Below, one piece after another: positions 24,573 through 33,658 of a DNA stretch of 64,000 nt. A program made the translations under genes and the position numbers. The notes under the pieces are model-generated. The model was not told where the DNA came from. It made no database searches and saw nothing but the letters and a program-made list of their open reading frames with translations. Source of the DNA: Flavobacterium profundi (GTDB lineage: Bacteria; Bacteroidota; Bacteroidia; Flavobacteriales; Flavobacteriaceae). The first letter of the stretch is position 1. Each line of letters opens with the position of its first letter. The DNA lies in the NCBI RefSeq assembly GCF_006491645.1, contig NZ_VDCZ01000004.1, positions 241,526 to 305,525 of the forward strand, given 5' to 3'.

Positions 24573-27250
24573 TGAAAGAAGGGGATTGTAAAAAATATTT
24601 AAAATTATCGGGGCTAGAACCTTTAATTATTACACCGGAAACTAATTTTGTTAATGTTGGAGAGCGCACTAACGTAACGGGTTCGCGTAAATTTCTTCGC
24701 CTCATTAAAGAAGGGAATTACGATCAGGCATTGGATATTGCAAGAAACCAAGTTGAAGGTGGAGCACAGATCATTGATGTTAACATGGATGAAGGGATGT
24801 TAGATGGTGTAATGGCAATGACTAAATTTTTGAATTTAATTGCTGCTGAACCAGATATCGCTCGAGTTCCTATCATGATTGATAGTTCCAAATGGGAAAT
24901 TATTGAAGCTGGTTTAAAGGTAATTCAAGGAAAAGGAATTGTGAATTCCATATCTTTAAAGGAAGGAGAAGCAACCTTTGTACATCATGCAAAATTGATA
25001 AAAAGATATGGTGCGGCTGTTATTGTGATGGCTTTTGATGAGCTTGGTCAGGCCGATACTTATGAAAGGCGTATTGAAATTTGCAAAAGATCGTATGAAA
25101 TATTGGTAAATCAAGTGGGTTTTGCAGCTGAAGATATCATTTTTGATCCCAATATATTTCCTGTTGCTACCGGTATGGAAGAGCATAAATTAAATGCGTT
25201 AGATTTTTTTAGAGCTACAAAATGGATTAGAGAAAACTTGCCTTATGCAGGCGTTTCAGGAGGTGTAAGTAATGTGTCTTTTTCTTTTAGAGGTAATGAT
25301 AAAGTGAGAGAAGCCATGCATGCTGCTTTTTTATATCATGCTATTCAAAACGGAATGACAATGGGAATTGTAAATCCTGAAATGCTAGAGATTTACGATG
25401 AGGTTGATACAAAATTGCTAGAACACGTTGAAGATGTTTTGCTTAACAGAAGGGAAGATGCTACTGAAAGATTATTAGAATTAGCGGAAAGTTACAAAGG
25501 AGATGTAGCTAAAACCAACGAAAAGGCTATTCAAGAGTGGCGTAATGGAAGTGTTCAAGACCGATTGACGCATTCTTTAGTAAAAGGAATTGATGAATTT
25601 ATCGAAATTGATGTAGAAGAAGCAAGATTGCAATCAAATAAAGCCATTGAAGTTATTGAAATCAATTTAATGGCTGGTATGAATGTAGTTGGAGATTTGT
25701 TTGGAAGTGGTAAAATGTTTTTGCCTCAAGTGGTAAAATCTGCCCGAGTGATGAAAAAAGCAGTAGCATATTTATTGCCTTTCATTGAATCAGAAAAAAC
25801 TGGAAACTCTTCTAGTGCTGGAAAAGTGTTGATGGCAACTGTTAAAGGAGATGTACATGATATAGGTAAAAATATTGTTGCTGTGGTTTTGGGATGTAAT
25901 AATTTTGAAATCATTGATTTAGGGGTTATGGTACCTCCAGAAAAGATTATTGAAACAGCGATTCAAGAGAAAGTGGACATCATTGGTTTGAGTGGTTTAA
26001 TTACGCCATCTTTGGATGAAATGGTGTATTTAGCCAAAGAAATGGATAAGTTAAACATCAAAATACCCATAATGATTGGTGGTGCTACTACTTCTAGGGC
26101 TCATACTGCAGTGAAAATTGCTCCCGAATATAAAGAAACTGTAGTGCATGTTAATGATGCTTCAAGAGCAGTAACGGTTGCTAGTAACCTGCTTCAAAAG
26201 GAAACCAAGGAAATTTATGTTAAAGCAATTAGAGAAGAATATGATACCCTTCGTGAAGGCTATTTAAATAGAAGTAGAGAGAAAAATTTCTTATCTATAG
26301 AAGAAGCTCGTCAAAATAAATATAAAATTGATTGGACTAATTATCTGCCTTCCAAGCCTAATTTTATAGGTACCAAGGTTATTCAAGTACAATTATCGGA
26401 ATTAGTAGATTTTATAGACTGGACTCCTTTTTTCCAATCTTGGCAATTGTTTGGTAAATATCCTGCGATTTTAAATGATGAAGTGGTAGGAGAGCAAGCA
26501 AGTCAGTTATTCCAAGATGCTCAAAAAATGTTGCATCAAATTGTAGATGAAAAATGGTTTGAAGCCAAAGGAGTTTTGGGGATTTTTCCAGCTCATCAAA
26601 TAAATGATGATGATATTGACGTAATTACTTCTAGCGGAGACGAGAAGTTTCTAACATTAAGACAACAGTCTCAGAAAACAGTTGGTGCCCCGAATATTGC
26701 TTTGGCTGATTTTGTGGCGCCTAAAAATACTGGAATACAAGACTATATCGGTTGTTTTTGTGTGTCTACAGGTTTTGGTGTAGACGAAAAAGCAACCCTA
26801 TTTGAACAACAGTTAGATGATTATAATTCCATTATGGTCAAGGCTTTAGGAGATCGATTGGCAGAGGCATTTGCAGAATATTTGCATTTAAAAGTGAGAA
26901 AAGAAATTTGGGGTTATGCAACAAATGAAAATCTTAACAATCAAGAATTGATTAAAGAAGTGTACAAAGGTATTCGTCCTGCGCCAGGTTATCCTGCTTG
27001 TCCTGATCATTTGGAGAAACCAACCATATGGAAGTTGTTGCAAGTAGAAGAAAATATAGGGGTTACTTTAACGGAGAGCATGGCAATGTGGCCTGCAGCA
27101 TCGGTTTCTGGTTATTATTTTGCACATCCAGAAAGTAAATATTTTGGATTGGGAAAAATAAAAGAAGATCAAGTAAAAGATTATGCGAAGCGTAGAGGTA
27201 TTTCGGTAGAAATGGCTTCAAAATGGTTGGCACCAAATATAGTAGATTAA
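24572..27250 (+). CDS. metH: Methionine synthase, folate/B12/activation subunit (split MetH, C-terminal part)
   Basis: 892 residues: pterin-binding barrel (about 20-290, [15 protein letters not shown]), B12-cap and Rossmann domains (about 335-560) with cobalamin ligand His429 in [23 protein letters not shown] and [14 protein letters not shown]. The C-terminal SAM-dependent reactivation domain (about 580-885) has [12 protein letters not shown] and [13 protein letters not shown]. It transfers methyl from methyltetrahydrofolate to homocysteine through cob(I)alamin. It is translationally coupled to the upstream half and under the same SAM-I riboswitch. The organism therefore depends on B12 for this route, at least from these genes. 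Confidence 0.95.
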   Translation: MKEGDCKKYLKLSGLEPLIITPETNFVNVGERTNVTGSRKFLRLIKEGNYDQALDIARNQVEGGAQIIDVNMDEGMLDGVMAMTKFLNLIAAEPDIARVPIMIDSSKWEIIEAGLKVIQGKGIVNSISLKEGEATFVHHAKLIKRYGAAVIVMAFDELGQADTYERRIEICKRSYEILVNQVGFAAEDIIFDPNIFPVATGMEEHKLNALDFFRATKWIRENLPYAGVSGGVSNVSFSFRGNDKVREAMHAAFLYHAIQNGMTMGIVNPEMLEIYDEVDTKLLEHVEDVLLNRREDATERLLELAESYKGDVAKTNEKAIQEWRNGSVQDRLTHSLVKGIDEFIEIDVEEARLQSNKAIEVIEINLMAGMNVVGDLFGSGKMFLPQVVKSARVMKKAVAYLLPFIESEKTGNSSSAGKVLMATVKGDVHDIGKNIVAVVLGCNNFEIIDLGVMVPPEKIIETAIQEKVDIIGLSGLITPSLDEMVYLAKEMDKLNIKIPIMIGGATTSRAHTAVKIAPEYKETVVHVNDASRAVTVASNLLQKETKEIYVKAIREEYDTLREGYLNRSREKNFLSIEEARQNKYKIDWTNYLPSKPNFIGTKVIQVQLSELVDFIDWTPFFQSWQLFGKYPAILNDEVVGEQASQLFQDAQKMLHQIVDEKWFEAKGVLGIFPAHQINDDDIDVITSSGDEKFLTLRQQSQKTVGAPNIALADFVAPKNTGIQDYIGCFCVSTGFGVDEKATLFEQQLDDYNSIMVKALGDRLAEAFAEYLHLKVRKEIWGYATNENLNNQELIKEVYKGIRPAPGYPACPDHLEKPTIWKLLQVEENIGVTLTESMAMWPAASVSGYYFAHPESKYFGLGKIKEDQVKDYAKRRGISVEMASKWLAPNIVD

Positions 27251-27324
27251 ATTTGTCGATTGTCAAATGTTTGAAAATAGTAAATGACTTTCAGCTTTTG
27301 ACTTTATGACTTTAAGACATAAGT

Positions 27325-28281
27325 ATGAAAGTTACACAACATATAGAAAGAGCAAACGGGAAAACTCTTTTTTCTTTTGAAATTTTACCTCCTTTAAAAG
27401 GACAAAATATTCAGTCTATCTTTGATAGTATTGATCCGTTAATGGAATTCAATCCACCATTTATCGATGTAACGTATCATAGAGAAGAATATGAATTTAA
27501 AGAATTGCCAAGTGGTTTGTTACAAAAGAAAATTGTTAAAAAAAGGCCAGGTACTGTTGGTATTTGTGCAGGTATTCAAAATAAGTATGAAGTAGATGCT
27601 ATTCCTCATGTTCTATGTGGTGGTTTTACCAAAGAAGATACGGAGAATCTATTAATTGATTTGGATTTTTTAGGAATTGACAATGTGGTAGCTTTAAGAG
27701 GAGATGCTTTAAAGAATGAAATTTATTTTAAACCAGAAAAAGAAGGAAATGCCTATGCTTCTGATTTGGTAAAACAAATTTCAAATCTCAATAAGGGGGT
27801 GTATTTAGATGAAGATTTGCAAAATTCTTCCTGTACAAATTTTTGTATTGGAGTGGCTGGATATCCTGAAAAACATATGGAAGCACCTAGTATGGATAGC
27901 GATTTGCATTTTTTAAAGCAAAAGATAAAAAACGGAGCCGATTATATAATTACCCAAATGTTTTTTGATAATCAAAAGTTTTTTGATTTTGTCGAGAAAT
28001 GTAAAAAAGCAGGAATTACGGTTCCTATTATTCCTGGATTGAAACCTATTGCAACGAAAAAACAACTCAATTTAATTCCGCATCGTTTTAAAGTTGATTT
28101 ACCTGATGATTTAATTATGGAAGTGGTGAAAGCAAAAGATAACGATGCTGTTAAACAAATAGGTATTGAATGGTGTTTGCAACAAAGTAAAGCATTAATT
28201 CAAGCTGGAATTCCTGTATTGCATTATTACTCAATGGGTAAAGCAGAAAATATCAAAGCAATTGCTTCTGAAATTTTTTAG
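27325..28281 (+). CDS. metF: Methylenetetrahydrofolate reductase
   Basis: 318 residues, FAD-containing TIM barrel: FSFEILPPLKG at the N terminus (catalytic Glu), DVTYHRE, NVVALRGDA, GVAGYPEKHMEAP and ADYIITQMFFDN are the MetF motifs. It makes 5-methyltetrahydrofolate, the methyl donor for MetH, and lies 74 nt downstream of it. SAM-I control of the leader probably covers this gene too. A terminator follows at 28297. Confidence 0.95.
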   Translation: MKVTQHIERANGKTLFSFEILPPLKGQNIQSIFDSIDPLMEFNPPFIDVTYHREEYEFKELPSGLLQKKIVKKRPGTVGICAGIQNKYEVDAIPHVLCGGFTKEDTENLLIDLDFLGIDNVVALRGDALKNEIYFKPEKEGNAYASDLVKQISNLNKGVYLDEDLQNSSCTNFCIGVAGYPEKHMEAPSMDSDLHFLKQKIKNGADYIITQMFFDNQKFFDFVEKCKKAGITVPIIPGLKPIATKKQLNLIPHRFKVDLPDDLIMEVVKAKDNDAVKQIGIEWCLQQSKALIQAGIPVLHYYSMGKAENIKAIASEIF

Positions 28282-28296
28282 ATAAAGCTAAAATGT

Positions 28297-28348
28297 TGTA
28301 TTTCATCGATTAAAAGTATGTTTTTTTAGATGAAATGCACTTTTTTTT
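28297..28348 (+). terminator. Terminator after metF
   Basis: An 11-bp stem with one G-T wobble, TGTATTTCATC (28297-28307) / GATGAAATGCA (28329-28339), followed by C and T8. The loop is long (21 nt). Confidence 0.65.
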
Positions 28349-28511
28349 CATTTTTGCGAATTTTTCACTTTTTTGCACCGTCTCTCTTGATGATATTGAA
28401 AAATACTTAAAAAAACACATTAAAATATAAAATATATTTATCAATATTGTTAAAATTACACTTCAAAAACCTTGTTTTTTGGTGTTTTTTATGGGATTTT
28501 CATAATGTGAA

Positions 28512-28543
28512 TTTGGTAGATACATTCGAATGTTATACTTTCG
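28512..28543 (+). promoter_or_regulatory. Promoter of the small secreted-protein gene
   Basis: TTTG (28512-28515), 20 nt, then TACTTTCG (28536-28543), one mismatch from TAnnTTTG, 25 nt before the ATG. Confidence 0.45.
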
Positions 28544-28567
28544 TAACGTAATAAATCACAAGACATT

Positions 28568-28957
28568 ATGAAAAAAATTGTATTAATCCTGTTGTTTTCT
28601 TTAGCATGCCAATTGAATTATGCTAACTCAAATGATCCACTTTTAAATAAAGCTAAAGAATTGAGTTCAAAAGAAAATTATTCTGAAGCTATTTCGGTTT
28701 ATAACCAATATTTAAGTAAGACAGAAGATAAGAACTTAAAAAATGTTTATGTCGAAATTGCAAATTGCTATTACAAGTTAAATGAGAAGGATGAAGCAGT
28801 AAATTTTATCAAAAAAGCAATCACAAATTATGGTTTTTCTGAAGAAGATTTTATTTATAATGACACTTTAGATACTGAATTGTCTAAATATGCTCTAGCT
28901 ATTGTTTATGATGATTTAGATACCTTACACAATAAGTATATAGCCTCTTTAAACTAA
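28568..28957 (+). CDS. Small secreted TPR-like protein
   Basis: 129 residues with a signal peptide (MKKIVLILLFSLACQLNYA) and a helical body with a TPR-like pattern: KAKELSSKENYSEAISVYNQYL then VEIANCYYKLNEKDEAVNFIKKAI. It may hold one and a half to two repeats. Its closest visible relative is the gene at 29157, which has the same order of helices and a matching ending (DTLHNKYIASL against DSYRNKYVSKF). Function unknown; likely periplasmic scaffold or binding protein. It is a single-gene unit with its own promoter and terminator. Confidence 0.8.
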   Translation: MKKIVLILLFSLACQLNYANSNDPLLNKAKELSSKENYSEAISVYNQYLSKTEDKNLKNVYVEIANCYYKLNEKDEAVNFIKKAITNYGFSEEDFIYNDTLDTELSKYALAIVYDDLDTLHNKYIASLN

Positions 28958-28977
28958 ATAAAACAAAACCCAATCAA

Positions 28978-29018
28978 ATGGTTACAACTTTGAATTAGTA
29001 GTTGTAACCATTTTTTTA
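28978..29018 (+). terminator. Terminator after the small TPR-like gene
   Basis: A perfect 11-bp stem ATGGTTACAAC (28978-28988) / GTTGTAACCAT (29001-29011) followed by T6. Confidence 0.9.
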
Positions 29019-29156
29019 TGGATTTAATTCATTGATAATCAATTTTTTTCCATTTAACGATTATTTGTTTCTATAGAACGAAAAAAAAGAATACTTATCA
29101 AATTTTACCACATTTTTGTTTTCAAATTACCAGTTGTATTAACTATTACTATTTTT

Positions 29157-29606
29157 ATGAAAACAAAAGCAATATTCATTCTGTTTCTTTTTTTTGTAAC
29201 GAATTTAAGTTTTTCAAATACCATTTTTTCAGTTCAATTAGCTAAAGCTGAAGCTTTTAAAAAAGAACAAAAATTTACTAAAGCTATCAATTGTTATCTA
29301 AAAGCCATTCGATCTGTACAAAATGACGATGCAATGGTGAAAGAAGTTTATTTTGATATTGCGGATTGTTTTTACAAATCAGGAAAAGAAAATATGGCTG
29401 TAAAAGTATTAAAGTTTTCAATTTATCGCTTTGGAGCGGTAAAGCAAGATTTACTGGATACAAATAAATTAGACGACCAATTAGTACATTCTTTATTTGA
29501 AGTTATTGGTGATAAATACGATTCGTATAGAAATAAATACGTCTCAAAATTTGATAAAAAAGAAAAACTATTGGCTGAAGTTGCTTCTGAAATAAAAACT
29601 TCTTAA
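29157..29606 (+). CDS. Small secreted TPR-like protein (paralogue of the 28568 gene)
   Basis: 149 residues, signal peptide MKTKAIFILFLFFVTNLSFS, then a TPR-like pair of helical hairpins (KAEAFKKEQKFTKAINCYLKAI and VYFDIADCFYKSGKENMAVKVL). It shares its layout and end motif with the preceding small protein, so the two look like a tandem duplication that has diverged far. Function unknown. It converges on gldA with only 3 nt between the stops. Confidence 0.78.
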   Translation: MKTKAIFILFLFFVTNLSFSNTIFSVQLAKAEAFKKEQKFTKAINCYLKAIRSVQNDDAMVKEVYFDIADCFYKSGKENMAVKVLKFSIYRFGAVKQDLLDTNKLDDQLVHSLFEVIGDKYDSYRNKYVSKFDKKEKLLAEVASEIKTS

Positions 29607-29609
29607 TCC

Positions 29610-30521
29610 TTAAACGGTTTTATTATTTGCAGTTTTTTCTCTAAAGATTTGCTCTAAGTTTTTATTTTTTAAACTTAACTGTAGAATTTTTAATCCTTTT
29701 TCTTTTGCAAAATCAAACAATAACGGGCGCATGTCGGTGTTTGATTCAAAAGTTAGTTCAAATGAAGAAGGTGTTAGTGTAGTTAGTTTTATCAAATTAG
29801 TGAAAACTGTAAACTCTTTTTCTTGCAAAATTTGGTCAAACTCAATACTTATTGTTTGATGTAGTTGTTCTTTAACCAAATGTTTTAAATTTTTGTCTTC
29901 TACTATTTTGCCTTTATTGATAATAATTACGCGTTCGCAAATGGCTTCCACTTCTTGCATAATGTGAGTCGATAAAAACACCGTTTTATCTTTGCCAATA
30001 TTTTTTATTAATTCTCTTATTTCCACTAACTGATTCGGATCTAAACCTGTTGTGGGTTCGTCCAAAATTAAGACTTCAGGATCGTGTAACAAAGCACATG
30101 CTAATCCAACTCTTTGTCTATAACCTTTTGATAGTTGGCTAATTTTTTTATTGCTTTCGGGTGTTAAACCTGTTAGTACAATTACTTCTTCTATTCTTTT
30201 TTTAGAAACATGGTATACATCTGCATTGAAACTTAAATATTCTCTAACATATAAATCTAAATATAATGGATTGTGTTCGGGAAGATAACCAACAGATTTT
30301 TGAACAGATTTAGTTTCGGTTTGAATATCAAATCCATTTACTTTTCCCGTTCCTTCTTCAGCAGCGATATATGTAGTTAAGATTTTCATCAATGTCGATT
30401 TGCCAGCTCCATTTGGCCCCAAGAAACCCACAATTTCTCCTTTTTTTATTGAAAAGGATATTTGATCTAGTGCTTTTTGATCTCCATAGTTCTTGGAGAT
30501 GTTAACTACTTCAATAGACAT
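29610..30521 (-). CDS. gldA: ABC transporter ATP-binding subunit, gliding-motility GldA
   Basis: 303 residues: Walker A GPNGAGKST (about 34-42), signature LSKGYRQR (about 133-140), Walker B EVLILDEPT (about 154-162) and a C-terminal extension of about 80 residues ending in a helical KNKNLEQIFREK segment. The extension and size match GldA, the ATPase of the GldAFG transporter needed for gliding in Flavobacterium johnsoniae. gldF and gldG are not adjacent here, as is usual. A related ABC-2 exporter ATPase is the alternative. Confidence 0.82.
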   Translation of the reverse strand: MSIEVVNISKNYGDQKALDQISFSIKKGEIVGFLGPNGAGKSTLMKILTTYIAAEEGTGKVNGFDIQTETKSVQKSVGYLPEHNPLYLDLYVREYLSFNADVYHVSKKRIEEVIVLTGLTPESNKKISQLSKGYRQRVGLACALLHDPEVLILDEPTTGLDPNQLVEIRELIKNIGKDKTVFLSTHIMQEVEAICERVIIINKGKIVEDKNLKHLVKEQLHQTISIEFDQILQEKEFTVFTNLIKLTTLTPSSFELTFESNTDMRPLLFDFAKEKGLKILQLSLKNKNLEQIFREKTANNKTV

Positions 30522-30632
30522 ACCATATAAGTTTTAGCAAAAATAAAGTTTTTTACTCAAAATATTTTTTTTTGAAAAAGTATTTTGGAAAGTTTTTTTT
30601 TATATATTAGCTACTTCAAATTATAGCAACTA

Positions 30633-30716
30633 ATGTTAGTAACAACAACATTTTATTTTAACAATTCTTTTTATTATTTCTGGAGAGAGATAAGGGATTG
30701 TTATGCTATACATTAA
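30633..30716 (+). CDS. Phe/Tyr-rich leader peptide of the pheA operon
   Basis: A 27-codon ORF with four Phe, four Tyr and one Trp codons; nine of these are packed in FYFNNSFYYFW. It ends at TAA 30714-30716, about 30 nt before a textbook terminator. GGGATTGT inside its last third (30694-30701) pairs with ACAATCCC (30744-30751), which overlaps the terminator's 5' arm. This is the layout of a phenylalanine/tyrosine attenuator. A ribosome stalled for charged tRNA-Phe or tRNA-Tyr would leave GGGATTGT free and let the pheA operon be read. Confidence 0.85.
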   Translation: MLVTTTFYFNNSFYYFWREIRDCYAIH

Positions 30717-30745
30717 TTTAAAATAAATTATACAATATAAGATAC

Positions 30746-30772
30746 AATCCCGATGAAAATCGGGATTTTTTT
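30746..30772 (+). terminator. Attenuator terminator of the pheA operon
   Basis: A perfect 9-bp stem AATCCCGAT (30746-30754) / ATCGGGATT (30759-30767) with a GAAA tetraloop and a following T tract. Its 5' arm competes for the antiterminator pairing with 30694-30701. Confidence 0.92.
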
Positions 30773-30785
30773 GTTTATAACCATT

Positions 30786-31613
30786 ATGGATTTAAAAATT
30801 GCAATACAAGGAATAAAGGGTTCTTTTCATCATCAGGTGGCCCAACAATACTTTGGAGAATCAATTCTTTTAGAGGAATGTGATTCTTTTAATGAAGTGG
30901 TACGAGCTCTAAAAGCGAACCGTTCGGAGAAAGCGGTTATGGCAATTGAAAATTCTATCGCAGGATCTATTTTACCTAATTATGCTTTAATTGATAAAAA
31001 TGACTTGCATATTATTGGAGAGTATTATTTAGATATTCACATGAATTTAATGGCTTTGAAAGGCCAAAAAATGGAAGATATTAAAGAAGTACATTCTCAT
31101 CCTATAGCTTTATTACAGTGTGAAGTTTTTTTTAGTCAACATCCACATATTAAGTTGGTTGAAAGTATCGATACAGCTGAAACTGCACATCGGATTCAAA
31201 AACATAACTTAAAAGGAATTGCTGCTGTTGCAGCTCCTATTGCTGCACAAATGTACGATTTGGAGATTTTGGCAGCAGGAATACATACGATAAAAAGTAA
31301 CAAAACACGATTTGTTGTTGTCAAAACAAAGAATAAAGAATTGCCTAAAGAAGAAATCAATAAAGCATCCTTGAAATTTGAATTAGATGACACTCCAGGA
31401 AGTTTAGCTACTGTTTTGAACGTAATGAATAATTGTAAATTGAATTTAACCAAGATTCAATCACTGCCCATCATAGAAACGCCTTTTCAATACGCATTTT
31501 TCGTGGACGTTATTTTCGAAAAATACAAGCACTATGAAAAAGCTAAGAAGTTATTAGAAATTATGACAACTCATTTTAAAGTTTTAGGTGAATACAAACA
31601 AGGTAAACCATGA
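30786..31613 (+). CDS. pheA: Prephenate dehydratase
   Basis: 275 residues from the ATG at 30786. An ATG at 30753 is in frame but lies inside the terminator hairpin and would add an unrelated hydrophobic tail. The PDT domain (about 1-180, IAIQGIKGSFHHQVAQQYFG, MAIENSIAGSI, and the catalytic TR in KSNKTRFVVV) is followed by an ACT domain (about 193-268, ELDDTPGSLATVLNVM) for phenylalanine feedback. It makes phenylpyruvate from prephenate and overlaps the aminotransferase by 4 nt. Confidence 0.93.
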   Translation: MDLKIAIQGIKGSFHHQVAQQYFGESILLEECDSFNEVVRALKANRSEKAVMAIENSIAGSILPNYALIDKNDLHIIGEYYLDIHMNLMALKGQKMEDIKEVHSHPIALLQCEVFFSQHPHIKLVESIDTAETAHRIQKHNLKGIAAVAAPIAAQMYDLEILAAGIHTIKSNKTRFVVVKTKNKELPKEEINKASLKFELDDTPGSLATVLNVMNNCKLNLTKIQSLPIIETPFQYAFFVDVIFEKYKHYEKAKKLLEIMTTHFKVLGEYKQGKP

Positions 31614-32752
31614 TTACAACAGCGAAGAGATTAAACACAGTGGAAGAGTACTACTTTTCTAAAAAACTGAAGGAGGTAAATCAATTAATTACAGAAGGTA
31701 AGCCTGTAATTAATATGGGAATCGGGAGTCCCGATTTAGCTCCGCATCCATCCGTTATAAATGCCATTCAAGCATCGCTTCTTGAACCAACTGCTCATAT
31801 GTATCAAAGTTATCAAGGACTGCCAGATTTACGAAAAGGTTTTTGTGATTACTATGCCAATAATTTCAACGTTAGTATTGATTCCACATCTGAAATTTTA
31901 CCATTAATGGGGTCTAAAGAGGGAATTATGCACATTGCCATTGCATTTTTAAACGAAGGTGATGGTGTCCTAATACCTAATCCAGGATATCCAACGTATC
32001 AATCGGTTTGTAATTTGGTAGGTGCCAAAGCGATATTGTATGATTTGTCTGAAGAAAATCATTGGTATCCTGATTTTGAAGCTTTAGAAAAACAAGATTT
32101 GTCTAAAGTGAAATTAATGTGGGTGTGTTATCCTCATATGCCAACAGGTGCTCAGGCGAGTTTGGAATTATTCGAACAATTAATTGCTTTTGGTAAAAAA
32201 CATCACATTTTAATTGTAAATGATAATCCGTACAGTTCTATTTTAAACGATACTCCTTTGTCAATTCTTCAAGTGAATGGCGCTAAAGATATTGCGATAG
32301 AGTTGAATTCGTTAAGCAAGACTTATAATATGGCAGGATGGAGAGTGGGTATGGTTATTGGAAATTCCGATAACATTGCTTCTGTATTAAAGGTGAAAAG
32401 TAATATGGATAGTGGAATGTTTTTTGGTATTCAAAAAGGAGCTATTGAAGCCTTGAAATTAGGGAATGATTGGTTTGAAAGTTTGAATGAGCAATATAAA
32501 AGAAGAAGAGAGCTTGTTTATTTATTGTGTGAAAAATTAGGAGTAGCAGTAAATAAGAAACAAGTGGGAATGTTTGTTTGGGCAAAATTACCGCAATCAT
32601 CGTCCTCCGAATTATTTATAGATAAGTTATTATACGAAAAAAGTCTTTTTATAACTCCAGGAACTATTTTTGGGTCACAAGGAGAAGGCTACATTCGCTT
32701 TTCGTTGTGTGTTAAAGAAGAAAAAATTAAAGAAGCTATAAGCAGGTTGTAA
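31610..32752 (+). CDS. Class I PLP aminotransferase (aromatic amino acid type by context)
   Basis: 380 residues, fold type I: INMGIGSPDLAPHP near the N terminus, LIPNPGYPTY, VNDNPYSSIL, and PLP Lys237 in NSLSKTYNMAGWRVGM. Family members range over aspartate, diaminopimelate and aromatic substrates. Its position between prephenate dehydratase and prephenate dehydrogenase, with overlaps on both sides, points to phenylpyruvate or hydroxyphenylpyruvate (or prephenate) amination. Substrate cannot be fixed from sequence alone. Confidence 0.88.
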   Translation: MITTAKRLNTVEEYYFSKKLKEVNQLITEGKPVINMGIGSPDLAPHPSVINAIQASLLEPTAHMYQSYQGLPDLRKGFCDYYANNFNVSIDSTSEILPLMGSKEGIMHIAIAFLNEGDGVLIPNPGYPTYQSVCNLVGAKAILYDLSEENHWYPDFEALEKQDLSKVKLMWVCYPHMPTGAQASLELFEQLIAFGKKHHILIVNDNPYSSILNDTPLSILQVNGAKDIAIELNSLSKTYNMAGWRVGMVIGNSDNIASVLKVKSNMDSGMFFGIQKGAIEALKLGNDWFESLNEQYKRRRELVYLLCEKLGVAVNKKQVGMFVWAKLPQSSSSELFIDKLLYEKSLFITPGTIFGSQGEGYIRFSLCVKEEKIKEAISRL

Positions 32753-33606
32753 TGGAAATAAGAGTTGAAAAAATTGTTGTTATTGGTCTCGGTTTAATTG
32801 GAGGTTCCTTTGCTTTGGATATTAAAGATAAAAGATCCAATGCAATAGTAGTAGGTATAGATACTAATTCGGAGCATGTTTTAAAAGCGAAAGAATTAGG
32901 TGTTATTGACAAAGAGGGAACTCAAGAAGATATACAAGAAGCGGATTGGGTGATAGTTGCTGTTCCAGTAGATAAAAGTATGAATGTTTTGGTAGATGTT
33001 TTAAATAAAATTAATTCAACTGCAATCGTTTTTGACGTAGGTTCTACAAAAAGTCAAATTTGTGAAGCGGTTAAAAATCATCAAAACAGAAGAAATTTTA
33101 TTGCAGCTCACCCTATTGCAGGAACTGAATTTTCAGGTCCTCAAGCAGCATTGAAAGGTTTGTTTATGGAGCGAACCAATATTATTTGTGAAGTAGAGAA
33201 AACAGCATTTGTTTTTCAAGAGAAAGCTTTAGAATTATTTAAACAAATTGGCATGAGAATTCGATATATGGATCCTATCTCTCATGACAAACACATTGCT
33301 TATATGTCGCACTTATCTCATATTAGTTCTTTTATGTTGGGAAAGACAGTAATAGAAGAAGAAAAAAATGAACGGGATATTTTTGATATGGCAGGAAGTG
33401 GCTTTGAAAGTACAGTTCGTTTGGCAAAAAGTTCACCTGCTATGTGGACGCCCATTTTTAAACAAAATAAAGATCATGTTATTAAATCATTGTCAGAATA
33501 CATTGCAAATCTGAATAGCTTTAAGGAGTTATTAGAGCAAGAAAAATACGAAGAAGTATTTGCCACATTAGAAGAAACCAATAGAATAAAACAAATATTA
33601 AAATAA
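32752..33606 (+). CDS. tyrA: Prephenate dehydrogenase
   Basis: 284 residues with an N-terminal Rossmann motif VIGLGLIGGSFALDI (about 9-23), VFDVGSTKSQI, the substrate motif AHPIAGTEFSGP and HDKHIAYMSHLSHI. There is no chorismate mutase or ACT fusion. It oxidises prephenate to 4-hydroxyphenylpyruvate with NAD. The ATG shares one base with the aminotransferase stop (TAATG), so the two are coupled. Confidence 0.93.
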   Translation: MEIRVEKIVVIGLGLIGGSFALDIKDKRSNAIVVGIDTNSEHVLKAKELGVIDKEGTQEDIQEADWVIVAVPVDKSMNVLVDVLNKINSTAIVFDVGSTKSQICEAVKNHQNRRNFIAAHPIAGTEFSGPQAALKGLFMERTNIICEVEKTAFVFQEKALELFKQIGMRIRYMDPISHDKHIAYMSHLSHISSFMLGKTVIEEEKNERDIFDMAGSGFESTVRLAKSSPAMWTPIFKQNKDHVIKSLSEYIANLNSFKELLEQEKYEEVFATLEETNRIKQILK

Positions 33607-33658
33607 ATTGAGTTGAGTATTAGTAAGCTAATAGTTTTCTCAAGAATTAAGTGAAATT

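Noticed and set aside
23577..27250. Frameshifted metH pseudogene
   Set aside because: The break lies exactly between domains, the second part has its own ATG overlapping the stop, and all catalytic residues are kept. This is the normal two-gene arrangement in this family.
30753..30785. Upstream in-frame ATG for pheA
   Set aside because: It sits in the attenuator terminator stem, and the extra residues are a hydrophobic run without similarity to prephenate dehydratases.
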